NCBI GenBank assembly: GCA_964023205.1 | Contig: OZ026850.1 | Coordinates: 6,117,270-6,181,269 of the forward strand | Direction of reading: 5' to 3' | Length of the DNA: 64,000 nt | Source of the DNA: Lutraria lutraria | Taxonomy: Eukaryota > Mollusca > Bivalvia > Venerida > Mactridae | In this document: in pieces, positions 49,701 through 61,244 of the stretch | How positions within the stretch are numbered: the stretch's first letter is position 1 | Layout of the letters: every line of letters starts with the position of its first letter | Program-made: the position numbers and the translations under genes | Notes under the pieces: model-generated | Told to the model about the DNA's origin: nothing | The model's input: only the letters and a program-made list of their open reading frames with translations | Database searches by the model: none

Positions 49701-52428
49701 TCCATATGGAAATGTAGAATAATCCACTTGTCATTAGCTACAATGCCTAAAGCTTAGATATTCTGTGTGTAGCTATATCATATTGAACTTCACCAAGTTT
49801 GATCTAATCAAAGCACTTGGGGTCAATATTTGTCCGCTAATGGTGACGCTAGATTGTACATAGAAAATTCTTCAAAAAAATCTACAATCTACCAGAGATT
49901 TGACTAGTTAATTTGGCTATAGACATCTACAAATTTTATACAAATGTTGACTCAATAATTTGTTGTTGTTTCCTTGGTTATTTACATTAATTTTATAAAG
50001 GACCACAATGGAGATAAGGATTTACTTCCTTTTTGTGTTATGCTTGGGCCTAAATTAAAACTATGTTTGTTTGCCCTTTACCGACCCGGAATTTTAGAAG
50101 AGGGTCGGTAGGTAGGAAAAATATTTTATTTTATTTCTGAATTTGACCTTTACCTAGCATGAAATTACTATTTTAAAATGGTTTAATTTCAATAATTTAA
50201 AAATTAGTTTAAAAAACTTACTTCATACATTACATTTCTATCTTGGAAATCTTAATGTCTCAACATTTCTCTCCTTTCCATGCGCATCATCTTTGTGTCA
50301 ATATGAATCACCTCCAATGACAGTCCACTTTTTCTATTGTTCTTTGTAAGATATTTTCTCTCTGTTACATTCAATTTGATATTACACTATACCAGTCCCT
50401 TATCATACTCTTATCCCTGACATTTACAGTTAATCTTAAGGTATACAACCACATAACAGAATTTTATAACATGTTGTCATTTTGTATGCTAGTGTACAGT
50501 AACAAATACATCTCCGTTGTAGATATGTTTACATCGAAATGCAGTACTATAGGTATCAGAGGCAGTGAATTCTTCCGGAGGAGATGAGCAGCATTCAATT
50601 AGGACTACTTTTATGTGCTTATACACAAAAGGTAGTCGACTTATATGCATGCAGCCGCTTCAGCTGAGCTGAATTTTTATATATTCTCATTCTTAAAACT
50701 GAATCATTCCACTTTCAGGACAGAGAAATGTTATTAGTCAGCTTAGGGCTGAATGCCATGTTGTTCAGAGAGACAGAGTTGCTGAGTCATTAATCAGAGT
50801 TGACAGTACAGCTATTGACATGCGCTATTGTAGAACCATCCATCGGCGCTCATACCAAGTCCCTGGGCCAAATGCTTTGTGGCATATCGATGGGAATCAT
50901 AAACTTATCAGGTACATAAATAAATTTTCTCAATGCAAGAACCATTACTGAAGCCTGACTCTTTTTGCCATCTTTCTTACTATATTCAGAACATAACGTA
51001 AACAAAACATTGTTTATAGGTTAGTGTGAAAGTTATAATAATGAAGGAGGTGCTTAAAGAGAGGTAAAACCTTTAAAAAAAATGGGTAGCCATGGCAACT
51101 AAAAATAAAAACTTTATAAATGCTCTTGTCCAAAGCCACAGGGTATAGATATTTGATATTTGGCGTATAGCATTGTACAGTGGACCTTTACCAATTGTTG
51201 TCAAATTTTTCCCCTGGGGTCTAAGTCGAGTCTGTCCCTGGGGGTAATCTGATTTTACATATAGTTATATAGGAATTTAAAAAATCTTATTGTCCAAAAT
51301 TACAAGGCCCTCTTGTTTCATCTATTAATGCATTTCAGCAATGTTCACCAATGTGTGGCATTGTGGCATATGTAAAACGCAGGGTAAATTCATTCTAAAA
51401 AGAATTTTGCATCTTTATGTGATAGCAAATATATTACTGAAAAATCTTAGTACCTCATATTTTAAACATTCTGTGTAAAAGTTGCCTGTGGGGGTAATCT
51501 TCACTCCTTTGACAAGCCCTGGTTTTTGATATAAGTTTTTATGTGCAGGATATCTTGGCCAATTTGAACAGTCAGACAAATAATGAGATGTTTCCTTTAG
51601 TTCTGGTCCATTGATGGATTTGAAAACTTGAAATTAATAAATGTAATGTAAAATTGCATAGCATGTACTATCGGTCTGTTTAACTGCACTTGTGTTTATC
51701 ATATGCTAGCACCTTTTACCCTGCAATGAAACTTATATATAACAGTTTTTTTTTCTTTTTTCAGATGGGGTCTGGTAATCTATGGAGGTATTGATGGCTT
51801 CAGTAGATTGATTGTGTTTTTGAAGACAGCAGCAAACAATAGGGCTGCTACTGTGTTCGATGGTTTCTTAGAAGCCATTCAGGAATACGGGGTGCCATCA
51901 CGTGTTCGGTGTGACCATGGTGTTGAAAACATGGATGTATCTGTCTTCATGAATGCTCATCGTGGACATAACAGGGGAAGCTGTTTGACTGGGCGTAGCG
52001 TGCATAACCAGAGAATTGAAAGGTTTTGGCGTGACTTGTACACAGGATGTACAAACTTTCACAAGGCACTGTTTGAGCACCTGGAAATTGAGGGTGTACT
52101 AAATCCAGACAATGAAACAGAATTATGGTGTCTGCAGTATGTGAATCTGCCACGGCTGAACCGTGATATCCAGCGTTTTGCTGATGGTTGGAATCATCAC
52201 AGACTTAGTTCAGAAGGAAGGAAGACTCCACTTCAACTGTATGTGCAAGGCATAGTCGCTCACCGAGGGCAAGGACAGGCTGGAGTTGATGATCTGTTTT
52301 TTGATCCACCACTTACAGACCATGTTCCAGATGATTTTGGTGTGGAATGGGGTGGACCAGTACCAATTGATAATGAAGAAATCATGATGCCTGGTTCGAA
52401 TTTCCCTTCTGACACTGCAACAGTTTGA
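46761..52428 (+). CDS. Integrase-core (DDE) domain gene, 5 exons, frame break in exon 1
   Basis: Exons: 46761-46977, 47940-48113, 49515-49612, 50719-50911, 51765-52428. All introns are GT/AG with matching phases. Exon 2 plus the start of exon 3 encodes a helix-turn-helix (LLQLQFTNKDIASILNVSES). Exons 4-5 encode an integrase core with the expected acidic triad: Asp in LWHIDGNHK, Asp in RVRCDHGVEN and Glu in SVHNQRIERFW. A family of such intron-containing integrase-core proteins, distinct from retroviral polyproteins, is common in invertebrates and fish. Their function is unknown, and they may be transposases or domesticated genes. Odd point: the frame from ATG 46761 stops at 46929, while the frame that splices into exon 2 opens from ATG 46931. 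Either there is a 1-base frameshift or sequence error, or translation starts at 46931 with an upstream frame. Confidence 0.8.
48360..48898 (-). mobile_element. Helentron-like fragment in intron 2 of the integrase-core gene
   Basis: On the minus strand it starts caagatggccataatgaccc followed by cgctcacctg (48898 to about 48861). This is related to the head of the element at 42443. It continues into diverged 155-bp satellite units (paired words agctctaggc and gaccctgggg in reverse). No 3' hairpin/CTAA end is seen, so it is truncated or decayed. Confidence 0.6.
50088..50113. repeat. Perfect 9-bp hairpin in intron 3 of the integrase-core gene
   Basis: TACCGACCC and its exact reverse complement GGGTCGGTA flank an 8-base loop-like spacer region (ggaattttagaaga between arms, shortened by overlap at the edges). 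It could be the remnant tip of a foldback element. No role is evident. Confidence 0.4.
51095..51320 (-). mobile_element. Helentron-like fragment in intron 4 of the integrase-core gene
   Basis: On the minus strand it begins acaagagggccttgtaattt (about 51318) and contains one to two diverged 155-bp satellite units (ccccagggg, tggtaaaggtccac). It is another relic of the same family in the same orientation as 48360-48898. Confidence 0.55.
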
Positions 52429-55400
52429 GGAATTCAAGAGACAGATTAATCTATTGGGAGAATCTCAAGATGGATTTGGTATTGATGTATATTTGAAAGC
52501 TGTTGAGTTTTGTGTTAATTAACTACAGTGAAATTATGAGTTTGATTAGTGTTGATATACCAAAGTTTTTCAGATTGTGTATCTGTCTCTTGGTCATGAC
52601 ATACTGTATCTTTAGTATCAGTAACTGACATATTGGCTTAGCTGACAAGCAGTGTGTAGCCAGCTTTCTGTAATCTGTGTTATTTGTCTAAAAATAGTGA
52701 GTTGATTTCTATTCGGTATTTCCTGTTTCAGCATTGTATAACATGTGTAGACTTGGTGTTTGAATGTAATTGTTACAAACAGGAAACATATTATAGGTTT
52801 AAATACAGGTTTTACATGTGTTTTGGGCATATTTGTTGCTATCTTTATGGTACACTGGTTATTTTGTTTACAGTGCATTAAGAGTGACTTTGTTTGGACT
52901 AATTCAGGAAACCTGAAATTTGAAATCCTTAAAACAAATCATGAAATGTAATTGTCTCAGCAAGTCTTATTTGGACAATTGAATCAATTATGTTCATAGT
53001 TATGGACCTCGATGTTCTAATAATCAAAACAACAAGGACAACACTGATTTTAACACCCATTTGTTCTTCCTTGTCATCTGTAAGAAGAATATGTCAAAAC
53101 TGCAATCTTAGTAGTTACTTGCCTTTTGTGATAACTCTAGTTTATCTCAGAAATAAATATTTTCTGGCAGTAAAGTCGATGTTTGATAATGTGTGTTGTT
53201 GATAAGGAATTGTGTTAATTTTGTTATTGTTTTATTTTTCTAAATACTTTTTTATAATGATCTTCGAAAATTTGTGTTCAGAGCAAAATAATAAATAGAA
53301 TATATACATGTGCCGCTCTGTTATTTTTCCCTGCAGTAAAAAATTGTTTCATCAGGAAAGCTCTGCTGATAACCTGTTTCATACACAAGTCATGTTGTGG
53401 GACATAGGTCTGGGAGTAATTATTATTGGTCTATTCTTATTTGAAGATCCAGAATTAATGATATGTGTAACATCTGTAGTGTTTTATTGTCTGCGGTCAT
53501 AGATCAAATTGAATTAAATTGATGTGATATATCACAAATTGATGGAGACCAGTTTGAGAATGTTCACTGTGCAATAATTATTTAAAGGTTTAAATTGGAC
53601 TTTCGTGCGTCTGCCACATTTCATCTGCCTGAAGCTTTTAAGCATGACGTGCTTGAAGTGAGTTCTTACTTGTCATCTGTTAGTGTAGACATTTGAAAAA
53701 AGAAGAGAAGCTCAAGTACAACTCGAGCAGACAAAATAATCCTACAATCAAACAAAATCATATATACCCGTTGGTTTATATCAGCGTTCCGAGTAGAGTA
53801 GAATCTACAACAGTGTCTGAAAGAATCCAGATTCTGGAACTGGATGGAATACGATTTGTTAAATCACTTTGAAATAATTATTTGGGAGCATTAAGGCATT
53901 TCACTAAATGTAAAAGCTGACACTAGTTCAGTTCATAAGATAATTGATTGCTGAATTTTTTTAAATTAATTTTCTTATATTTCTGACAAATGCACAAATT
54001 GTCATTTAGATAAAAGCAAGGAGCTGCAATTTACTTGGGTTTTAATTCAGTAATGTTAGGTAGTCGGTCGATGTGGGACAATAACTTATAAAAACAGACA
54101 CATACATGTTTTATGGATTTAATGTAAATCATGGAAAGTGTTTGGCATCTAAATGAGCCAATACAAAATAAAATTTTCAATAAATAAAATATAATGCATA
54201 TTAATAAACAGCATCAGACGAATCTGGGTCTTGTTACCTATGTAAATCAGAATGTCAATCTGTTTTAGATGTGTAGAAGCGGTATTTCGTTGATTGTCCT
54301 GAATTACATAATTTCAGCGCGAAATCAAAAAAATCTATATGATTCCGGTGAACGTAAAAAATGTCAATATGACCCATTTCAGTTTGATCCTGCTTATTTT
54401 ACATCAATAAATAATGTGATGCTAATTTATCAGGTTCTACATACAGTTTTCAAATCCGGAGATTAATAAAAAAAATTCTAATACATGAAAGTTAATTTTT
54501 ACATTGAAAAAAAAATGATAGAAACCAATGCACTGAAAGTACTATGACTAGCGACTAATTTTTGTGGTAGTCTTCTATATTTATAGAATACTGCTGAAGA
54601 AAATATTCAATGCATTACGATCTTGAAATGCAGATTACTGACTGTTAATACAATTTGTCAGTGATCCTACTAAATGCAAGGAAACGGACGATATCCCAGT
54701 AGAATGTACATAATGTATATGGTCCTCAGCTGGTCACTCAAACAAAGTTACAAATACAATGTTGTTACAATAACTTTCTAAGTAGTTGTTTAGGTTGTAA
54801 AATCTATAACCGACTTACTGTTAGGCATTGATTTGGCGCATTTAAAGTTGATACATACATTCGGTATAGTATCTGCACAAGTTAATCAAAATAGAGCGTT
54901 TACATTGACAGAGCAACTCGGACGAACTGTAAACTGACCAAATGGACAAATGTGGATAAAATACAGTAAACAGATTTACTTACATATCGAACAAGAGCTT
55001 TTTGAATAACGCACTGCTTGACTGTTCTGATTGTTCATGCTCCTCGGAGAAGGGCGATAATTTGTAAACATTTGGTAGAGTTAAGACAATCTAGTCTAAG
55101 ACAATATTGGGCTTTGAAGTCAATGGCTTAAGTGGTTGTTAAAATACATGCATGATATACATTGCATACAAAAATTTCAACAAAATCGAAAAAGTCGATC
55201 AAGGCCAATAATTTTTCTTAAATCCCATCAAGATTTATTACTTGTCTGAACATTTGAATTACTGGCGAATGTTGAAAATAATTTTGCCATGCATTCTGTC
55301 ATTGTTATACATGTATAGACAGTTTCTTTTCAATTAAACTCATCAATCATCGCACATTTACATGTTTTTATAGCTGAAAAAAAGTTGTTTAATTAGTTCA

Positions 55401-55777
55401 ATTGAAAAAACGTCTATACGGGTATAAACATCACGGAATCGAGTGTCTATGCCTCTATCAACCCTTTTGACATAAATGTAACACATTTAGCTTAATTGTA
55501 CACTGAACGTAAATTCTAACACTTCCTTTTTCATACCTAAAAGTCTAGAAAACAGCATTAAACAATTGCCAATAAAATAAATATGAAGTTCTTTGACTGA
55601 ATATTTTTGAAAAAAAAATGTCAACTGATTAAGAGTTGCAAACCTAAAAAGTAAAAAAAAATTGCATATTGATTTCTAAAAATAACAATAAGTGTGTTTT
55701 GTATTCATATGTAACAATTTCTAATTTATACTAAAGTGTGTGAAGGTGACGTTAGAATAATACATTTCATCCACCCA
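52429..55777. other. No gene recognised; 3' flank of the integrase-core gene
   Basis: The first few hundred bases are presumably 3' UTR. The rest is AT-rich noncoding sequence. Several 60-90-codon frames are seen, with no recognisable domain. Confidence 0.4.
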
Positions 55778-55779
55778 TA

Positions 55780-56549
55780 CGAGGGATGTTCGGAAAGTAT
55801 TGTGTATTGTGGTCTGAAACATTAAAAACTGATGGAAACATGATTCTTTTCATTTCATACCCTCATAATACTCCCCTTGGTGAGAAATGCATAATTTTAG
55901 CCTATGGATCCATTTCATGAAACATGTTTTGGCAGTTTCAACACGCCGCCTATTTTGGTCGTCAGTCAATAGATGGGGTACCCACCTAGCAGAAATCTTC
56001 CTAACTTTTAAGATCTTCTTTAATATAAAATGAACTCTTGATAGTGAAATGCCAACAATGCGTGCAATATCGCGTACAGTATATCGAGCATCATTTTGAA
56101 GAATTTCTTTGATTTTCAAAACATTTTTGTCACACGTTGCTCTGTTTGGTCGACCTGATTTTGAGGCATTTTCAACAGACTCTACACCACAATCAAATTT
56201 CTTTTTCCATCTGCGAACCGTCTCATAAGACACCTTACTAGACCCATAAACACGGGTTATTTCGGAAAAAAAGCTCTTTCGAAGAACAACCGAGTTTACT
56301 GCGAACCTTTATATACGACCGAATTTCTTCAGTATTTGGTATATGTTTTCCAACCATTTTTACTACAGTGGTCAACGACTGTCCAAACTGAAATAGCGAC
56401 AACTTTATAAAACGGTTATTGATTGGGTTTCTGTATATACCATTGTGTAGATATTGAATAGAGGTAACCAGCTGTATAAACATTGATGTGAAATTCCTCG
56501 TGAAAATAGCGTGTAACCACATTACACAATTCTTTTCGAACATCCCTCG
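55780..56549 (-). mobile_element. Internally deleted mariner element (770 bp)
   Basis: Terminal inverted repeats CGAGGGATGTTCGGAAAG (left) and CGAGGGATGTTCGAAAAG (right, reverse strand), each flanked by TA (55778-55779 and 56550-56551), the mariner/Tc1 target duplication. Full-length mariners are about 1.3 kb; this copy has lost the middle of its transposase gene. Orientation is given by the transposase remnant on the minus strand. Confidence 0.9.
55850..56357 (-). pseudogene. Mariner transposase remnant
   Basis: Starts at the ATG 56357-56355 on the minus strand. The N-terminal DNA-binding helix-turn-helix region is recognisable (SYETVRRWKKKF, GRPNRAT, YTVRDIARIVGIS), followed by RKISARWVPHLLT, a mariner signature. 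A 1-base insertion in a run of T (about 56266-56272) shifts the frame near codon 30. After about residue 115 the sequence jumps to a C-terminal-like GEYYEGMK and stops. The catalytic aspartate triad is missing, so the element cannot make active transposase. Confidence 0.85.
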
Positions 56550-57210
56550 TATAGTACACAAAATTTGATAAGGATTATTTGCAATATTAATGTTAATGAG
56601 TGTATCGTAACTTGTATACTACTGTTGGTTGAATTTTATTAAAATCAGTTCATAAAAAATCAAATGCCACTGTAAAAATGCTACTAATTATGATATTTCA
56701 TCATTGCGTGTGCAGATTATACAACCATCGAGTAAGTGATCCATATCAAATTTGAGCAGTATTGGTAAAAAAAGGCCTTTATACATAGTCCATGTCCCAT
56801 ACATCTGACTCGAGTTGATTTCTCAACTCTCTTGAAAAGTCATTGAAAGATGCGTATTGTAGAGGTACGTCTAAAGTGACAGAACACGTATGAGGCACTA
56901 TAATTCTTCTCTGTAGACCGTATAGGTGGACAAAATTTACACTAATCTGATTGAAGTTCACAACGTCACTGCCACTAATAAATCTCAGGAACTTCCTTAA
57001 CATTTTGTCTTCCATGCCGCGAATGACCTGTCGTAAGAAACGCAAAATTCTCGCATGCTGTGGGTCTGACGCTTCTGTCATAATCATTGAAGAAATCTTT
57101 CTACCATCAGGTCGTGAGTAAAATAGTGAGTAGGCGATGAATTGATGGAATGAGACTTTGAAGCCTACCTAGTCTCATTTGGGATATTGCGTAGTATGAT
57201 CGCTCTACAC

Positions 57211-58247
57211 TAGGGCTGGGAATTTTATTCGAATATTCGGAACTTCGACGAATATTCGAATATAAAAAACGAATTCGAATATTCGAGAAAAAAAATGGAA
57301 TTTCAACTTTTCGAGCCAGTTTGAGTAGCAAAAACTGTTTTAAAAATCTGTCTATAAAAGGTGTATAAATTCCATAAAAGTCGGTCCAAAATTGGTAAGT
57401 ACGCGCAAAATGTCACAAACCAACTGTTTGTTGTTCGCACCATTCTCAATACCCCCCATAAACACGTCAAGATAACCAATAGCCCGGAGCGATAATTTGT
57501 TAATCCGTTCAATTGGTGTTGATAGTCAGTAATTAGTCCAAACACGTGGTAGACAAGAATAAAACACTTAATGCACTAGTCTTTTGCGTTAAATGATGTG
57601 CTTGCACAAATTTAATTTAAAATTAGCCATTTCAATTAAAAATATGAATGACTGTTAATGACAGATTATGCTATGAGACTTCAAACGTCGGTCTGTACGC
57701 AGATTGCACGCTGCCATTTTTCCACTTAAGTATCATTTCGGTTTAATCAAAGGCGAGGAGTTGTTTTAAAAGTCAATATCAAAGATATTAAGAACGCCGA
57801 CATTCTTTGGCCCAATTTCGGAGCCCTTTCGTTTCAGTAAATAACCCGTGTTTTTAAAACTCGTAATTTCTGTTGATAAATAAACACGTTACCCGCAACT
57901 CGTTATAGTTACCTCCCTTCATTACTCGTATAAACAACCAACGGAACACAAACACGTGTACGCTTTTTATTTCAAGTGTAATGTCGACAGAAATATTCAT
58001 AACATCTAGAATTAGTAAAAAATTAATACAATACCACTGTAATTAGTTTTCAATAAAAATTTAAGTTCATTTCTCTTCACTGAAACATGCATAGTATTCG
58101 GACACAACCGATTTCGGACACGATGTATGAGGAACAGACACGTTTATCGGATTAGAACAAACTAGCTATGAAAACGAATATTCGAATATATTCGAATATA
58201 AAAAACGAATATTCGAATATCATAAACCATATTCGTTCCCAGCCCTA
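57211..58247. mobile_element. Non-autonomous hAT element with 8-bp target duplication
   Basis: Both ends read TAGGGCTGGGAA on opposite strands. The 8-bp duplication CTCTACAC lies at 57203-57210 and 58248-58255. An 8-bp duplication with TAGGG/CAGGG-type ends is typical of hAT transposons. Subterminal sequence is full of CGAATATTCG words, probably transposase-binding repeats. There is no transposase frame over its 1037 bp. Removing it with one duplication copy joins the HECT-like frame across the site (…LMCVE / RSYYAISQM…). Confidence 0.92.
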
Positions 58248-59149
58248 CTCTACACACATAAGTTGAACGCATCTTTCTGCTAAACGCACAACATTGTTTC
58301 GGGCCGAGTTCTCAGATACATAAAATCTGTCAAACACTTCGACGACATCGCTGTGATTCTCATCTTTGTAGTCCCCCGCAAGCACCTTGGTCATGACTAG
58401 TCGATCGCACCCTCCTAAAGTACACAGCCATGATTGTACGAGGATATCTCTTGGTAACTCTCCGCATATACCATAGACCAAGGATGCCATACAAAATTGC
58501 AGGGAATATACTTCACCTGCCGAAAACCAGCAACCAGGATGTTGCCCATGGCGCGCCGCATTTCTGGTGTAACACTGGTGGTCAAAACTGGTACTGATGC
58601 ACTCTCCCCTTCGAAAAAACGCTCAATGGCACTATTCCAGAACGCGGTCAATACGTCCCTGAACACACCATCATCGTCCACAGCCTGCTCACCTACAACT
58701 TCTACCCGAATGTATTGGTTGTCGTAAGCTTCACTAAAGTGTTCCATTAGCTCTGGCAAGCTGGACGCCCTTCTAACTCGGAGGAGCCTGCAAGTACAAA
58801 ATTTATCGTTGCAGAATAAAGCCAACTCAGAACATCAGTTACTAATTTCAGTAACAATAAGCACAGAGTTAAGAGCATTAAAAATGTGAAATTGAAAAAC
58901 AAATATTTGTGTCAGTTTCGGTTCTCTTTTGTGCAGTAAACATTATGATTACAGGATTTACGGTAGATCGATTTCTTTTCAACTTGTTTTCAATTAATTT
59001 GATTTTTAAAAAAATGAGAATTTTGAAGATATTACGCCAGTACTTCTTATAATTTTTTATCCAGGCCAATATAATTATGTTTTTACTACGTATAAGGGCT
59101 TCCACTTATCTAAAAGTAAAACATAAATACTTACACAGAGGATGTGCCA

Positions 59150-59430
59150 TTCAGACGTTTGGTATCGGCATGAGCTGGTGTTGTATCTACTTGGTGATCA
59201 ACCGGGCGGGATGGAGTTGGGGTCGTGCTTTCTTGTTGATCATCATGGCGGTGAGGAGTTGGGGTCATGCTGCCTTGTTGATCATCATGGCGGGGTGAAG
59301 TTCGGGTCATGTTTTCTTGAGGAGCAACCGGTCGTGGGGGAGTTGGAGTCAAATTTTCGTGGTAATCAACCTGGCGGGGGAAGTTTGTGACATGTTTTCT
59401 TGTGGATCAGTTGGTGGTGTTTCCTAATTG
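59150..59430 (-). repeat. 42-bp coding minisatellite in the HECT-like gene
   Basis: About six units encode a 14-residue repeat of the type TPTPHRHDDQQES. The word atcatcatggcgg recurs 42 bp apart (59239 and 59281). The unit length is a multiple of three, so the repeat could expand in frame, but one unit near 59375 has a single-base loss in a C run. Confidence 0.75.
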
Positions 59431-59837
59431 TCCTGTCCATTATCTGAAATCTATAAAATTTATTTTGTTAACAGTAATATACATGTGTAATTGTGTATAA
59501 ATGTTAAAATTTAAAAGTGCCAAATATTACAATGTCACTGACCACATTCATATTTTAAACACCCATGCGCTGTTGTTGATATATGCTTTTAAATTTAATT
59601 TTCCGAACTGACTGATTTGTTTCTTGCAACGAAAACTTGTTATTTTCATAAAATCTAGCCGACCTGCTGCTGCCACCAGTTCCAGATCTTGTTACACTAT
59701 CTAAGATAAGCCAAAACATGAATTTTGCAATATAGTTACATTATTGTGTTTGATTGTTTAGACATTAACGTAATAAATTTGTTAATGGAAGGCCAAGATG
59801 TATTTTTGATATATTTTGTTCTTAAGTTGTTAATTAA

Positions 59838-60197
59838 ATTTCTAATGTATTCCTGTGTGAAATAAATCACATGAAGACTTTTCTAATGAATTTCTTAAAA
59901 CCATAATTCACATTGTTTTCGTTCAACTTTCTCACAGGCGATAGTCAAGGTTTGTCATAGAGCAAAGGGCGACAATTTTATACTCGAAATAACGACAGTG
60001 GCTACGATTGTGCAGACCTTTAATTATGGTGAGTTTTTGGTATTAAAACTGTGTGCATGCCAATTTCAATGGTGAATTGTGTTACACGAGGAACACGGTT
60101 TAGTTGACGCCCTGAAAGAGGCGTTTCATACAGAAGTTTCAAAAGGGAGGAGTCATTGAAATTCACTGTGATGATGGTGAGGAGAGTTAGAAAGTAG
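59838..60197 (+). pseudogene. Duplicated last exon of the FReD gene, with stops
   Basis: 59938-60197 is homologous to FReD exon 7 (40369-40625), and 59838-59937 to the intron before it, including the acceptor tctcacag. A TAG appears eight codons into the exon and further stops and indels follow (for example near 60020). The ending ATGATGGTGAGGAGAGTTAGA is kept. No other FReD exon lies nearby on either side. Confidence 0.92.
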
Positions 60198-61142
60198 CAG
60201 ATCAAAGAGTATTTTTTTCAAATTATGAAACTGTGACACTCCTTTGCATTATAGTTTTATCTACAATTATAAATCCGTTATATGACTAACTCTTCCTTCA
60301 ATTTTCTCTTCCCACTTCCTGTTTTTTTCTTTCTTCCTCGTCTTCTTTCCATCCTTCCATGGTTTATTCCTAGATTCCTCCATTTGTTATTTTCATTTTT
60401 TCTGTCTTTTTCTCACTAAATTCAATCTTTTCATTTTAATGTGTTTCAGAGTATTTCCGGAATTTGAATCTTTGTATACAGATATTTATCAAATAAATCA
60501 TAGACTACGTGTTATATGTGTTTATTTAACGATAAAAAATGCTTCATTTAAAATTATGTTATAGCATTAAACGAAATCAAATGCGTATATTATATAATAC
60601 AGAATACTTATTGATAATGCGGTATGCGAGAACGCTTGTGTTCAGTATAAAAGATGACGTAATACAATAAAGACATAATAATAATATTATGAAAGTATAA
60701 ATGTAGAAAACATGATAAATCTGTCTCTGTCTTAAAAATGTTTTGCAAAACGTGGTCGACTCGCCCAGGAAAAACCAAATGCATAAAAAACCTTTTAAAA
60801 TTATGATTAAGGACAAAATGATTTGGAAACCTGTGCCCATTTGTCATCACATAAAAGTGACTGTCTATTACCACTGAATATTGGGCCTCATCATTTTGCA
60901 AAACATTAATTATCTATGCAAAAATTACAAAATTGTAAGATGCCTACCATATGTATGACAATAGTTAAAGCAATATATTTTATTTAATATGTTGGAAGAG
61001 ATGTCTTTATCCGGAAATCTTCATGGTATCTTAAATACTATCACAATGTGTTTGGCATTGAATTTGAAATTTGACCGAAGTTGTCCCCAAGTGAGGCTCG
61101 CTAGAAACTGATTTTCAAATATGAAAAATCCGCCCATATACG
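60198..61142. other. No gene recognised
   Basis: A pyrimidine-rich stretch at about 60300-60420 (tcttcctcgtcttctttcc-type simple sequence), then AT-rich sequence. Frames at about 60577-60901 on the minus strand have no recognisable features. Confidence 0.4.
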
Positions 61143-61240
61143 GCTCGAATCATTCGAGCGTATAATGAATGTACAAAACCCGTTTTGTATCAATACGCTA
61201 GTACAAAGGTACTCGTCTATACGATGTAACGACGAGTACC
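61143..61240. repeat. Cluster of perfect short hairpins
   Basis: Within 98 bases: GCTCGAAT-c-ATTCGAGC (61143-61159); AGCGTAT (61157-61163) pairing with ATACGCT (61193-61199) around an inner ACAAAAC-cc-GTTTTGT (61173-61188); and GGTACTCGTC (61208-61217) pairing with GACGAGTACC (61231-61240). All stems are exact. It lies directly before the duplicated FReD 3' flank and is absent at the corresponding place near 41900. Confidence 0.75.
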
Positions 61241-61244
61241 AAAT

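Larger units (their letters stand above)
56779..59443 (-). pseudogene. HECT-domain E3 ubiquitin ligase-like gene, broken
   Basis: Read on the minus strand, one exon runs 59443-59135 and a second 58787-56779, joined by a GT/AG intron with consistent phase 2 (GTAAGT donor at 59134-59129). The first encodes a repetitive Pro/Thr/Gln linker. The second encodes a HECT-like domain: IRVEVVGEQAVDDDGVFRD at the start, FLRFISGSD later, and PHTCSVTLDVP with the would-be catalytic cysteine (codon 56884-56886). HECT ligases pass ubiquitin through this cysteine. The gene is disrupted by a hAT insertion (57211-58247), by frameshifts near 58490 (T run) and near 57165, and by one in the linker exon near 59375. 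Upstream exons may lie beyond 59443 but are not identified. It resembles HECT proteins with linker repeats that are expanded in bivalves; that comparison is from memory of the family. Confidence 0.8.

Noticed and set aside
57303..57545. 80-codon minus-strand frame as a hAT transposase
   Set aside because: It is far too short, has no recognisable zinc finger or dimerisation region, and the element is AT-rich noncoding elsewhere.
58497..58727. 76-codon plus-strand frame
   Set aside because: It is antisense to the HECT-like coding sequence and is a shadow frame.
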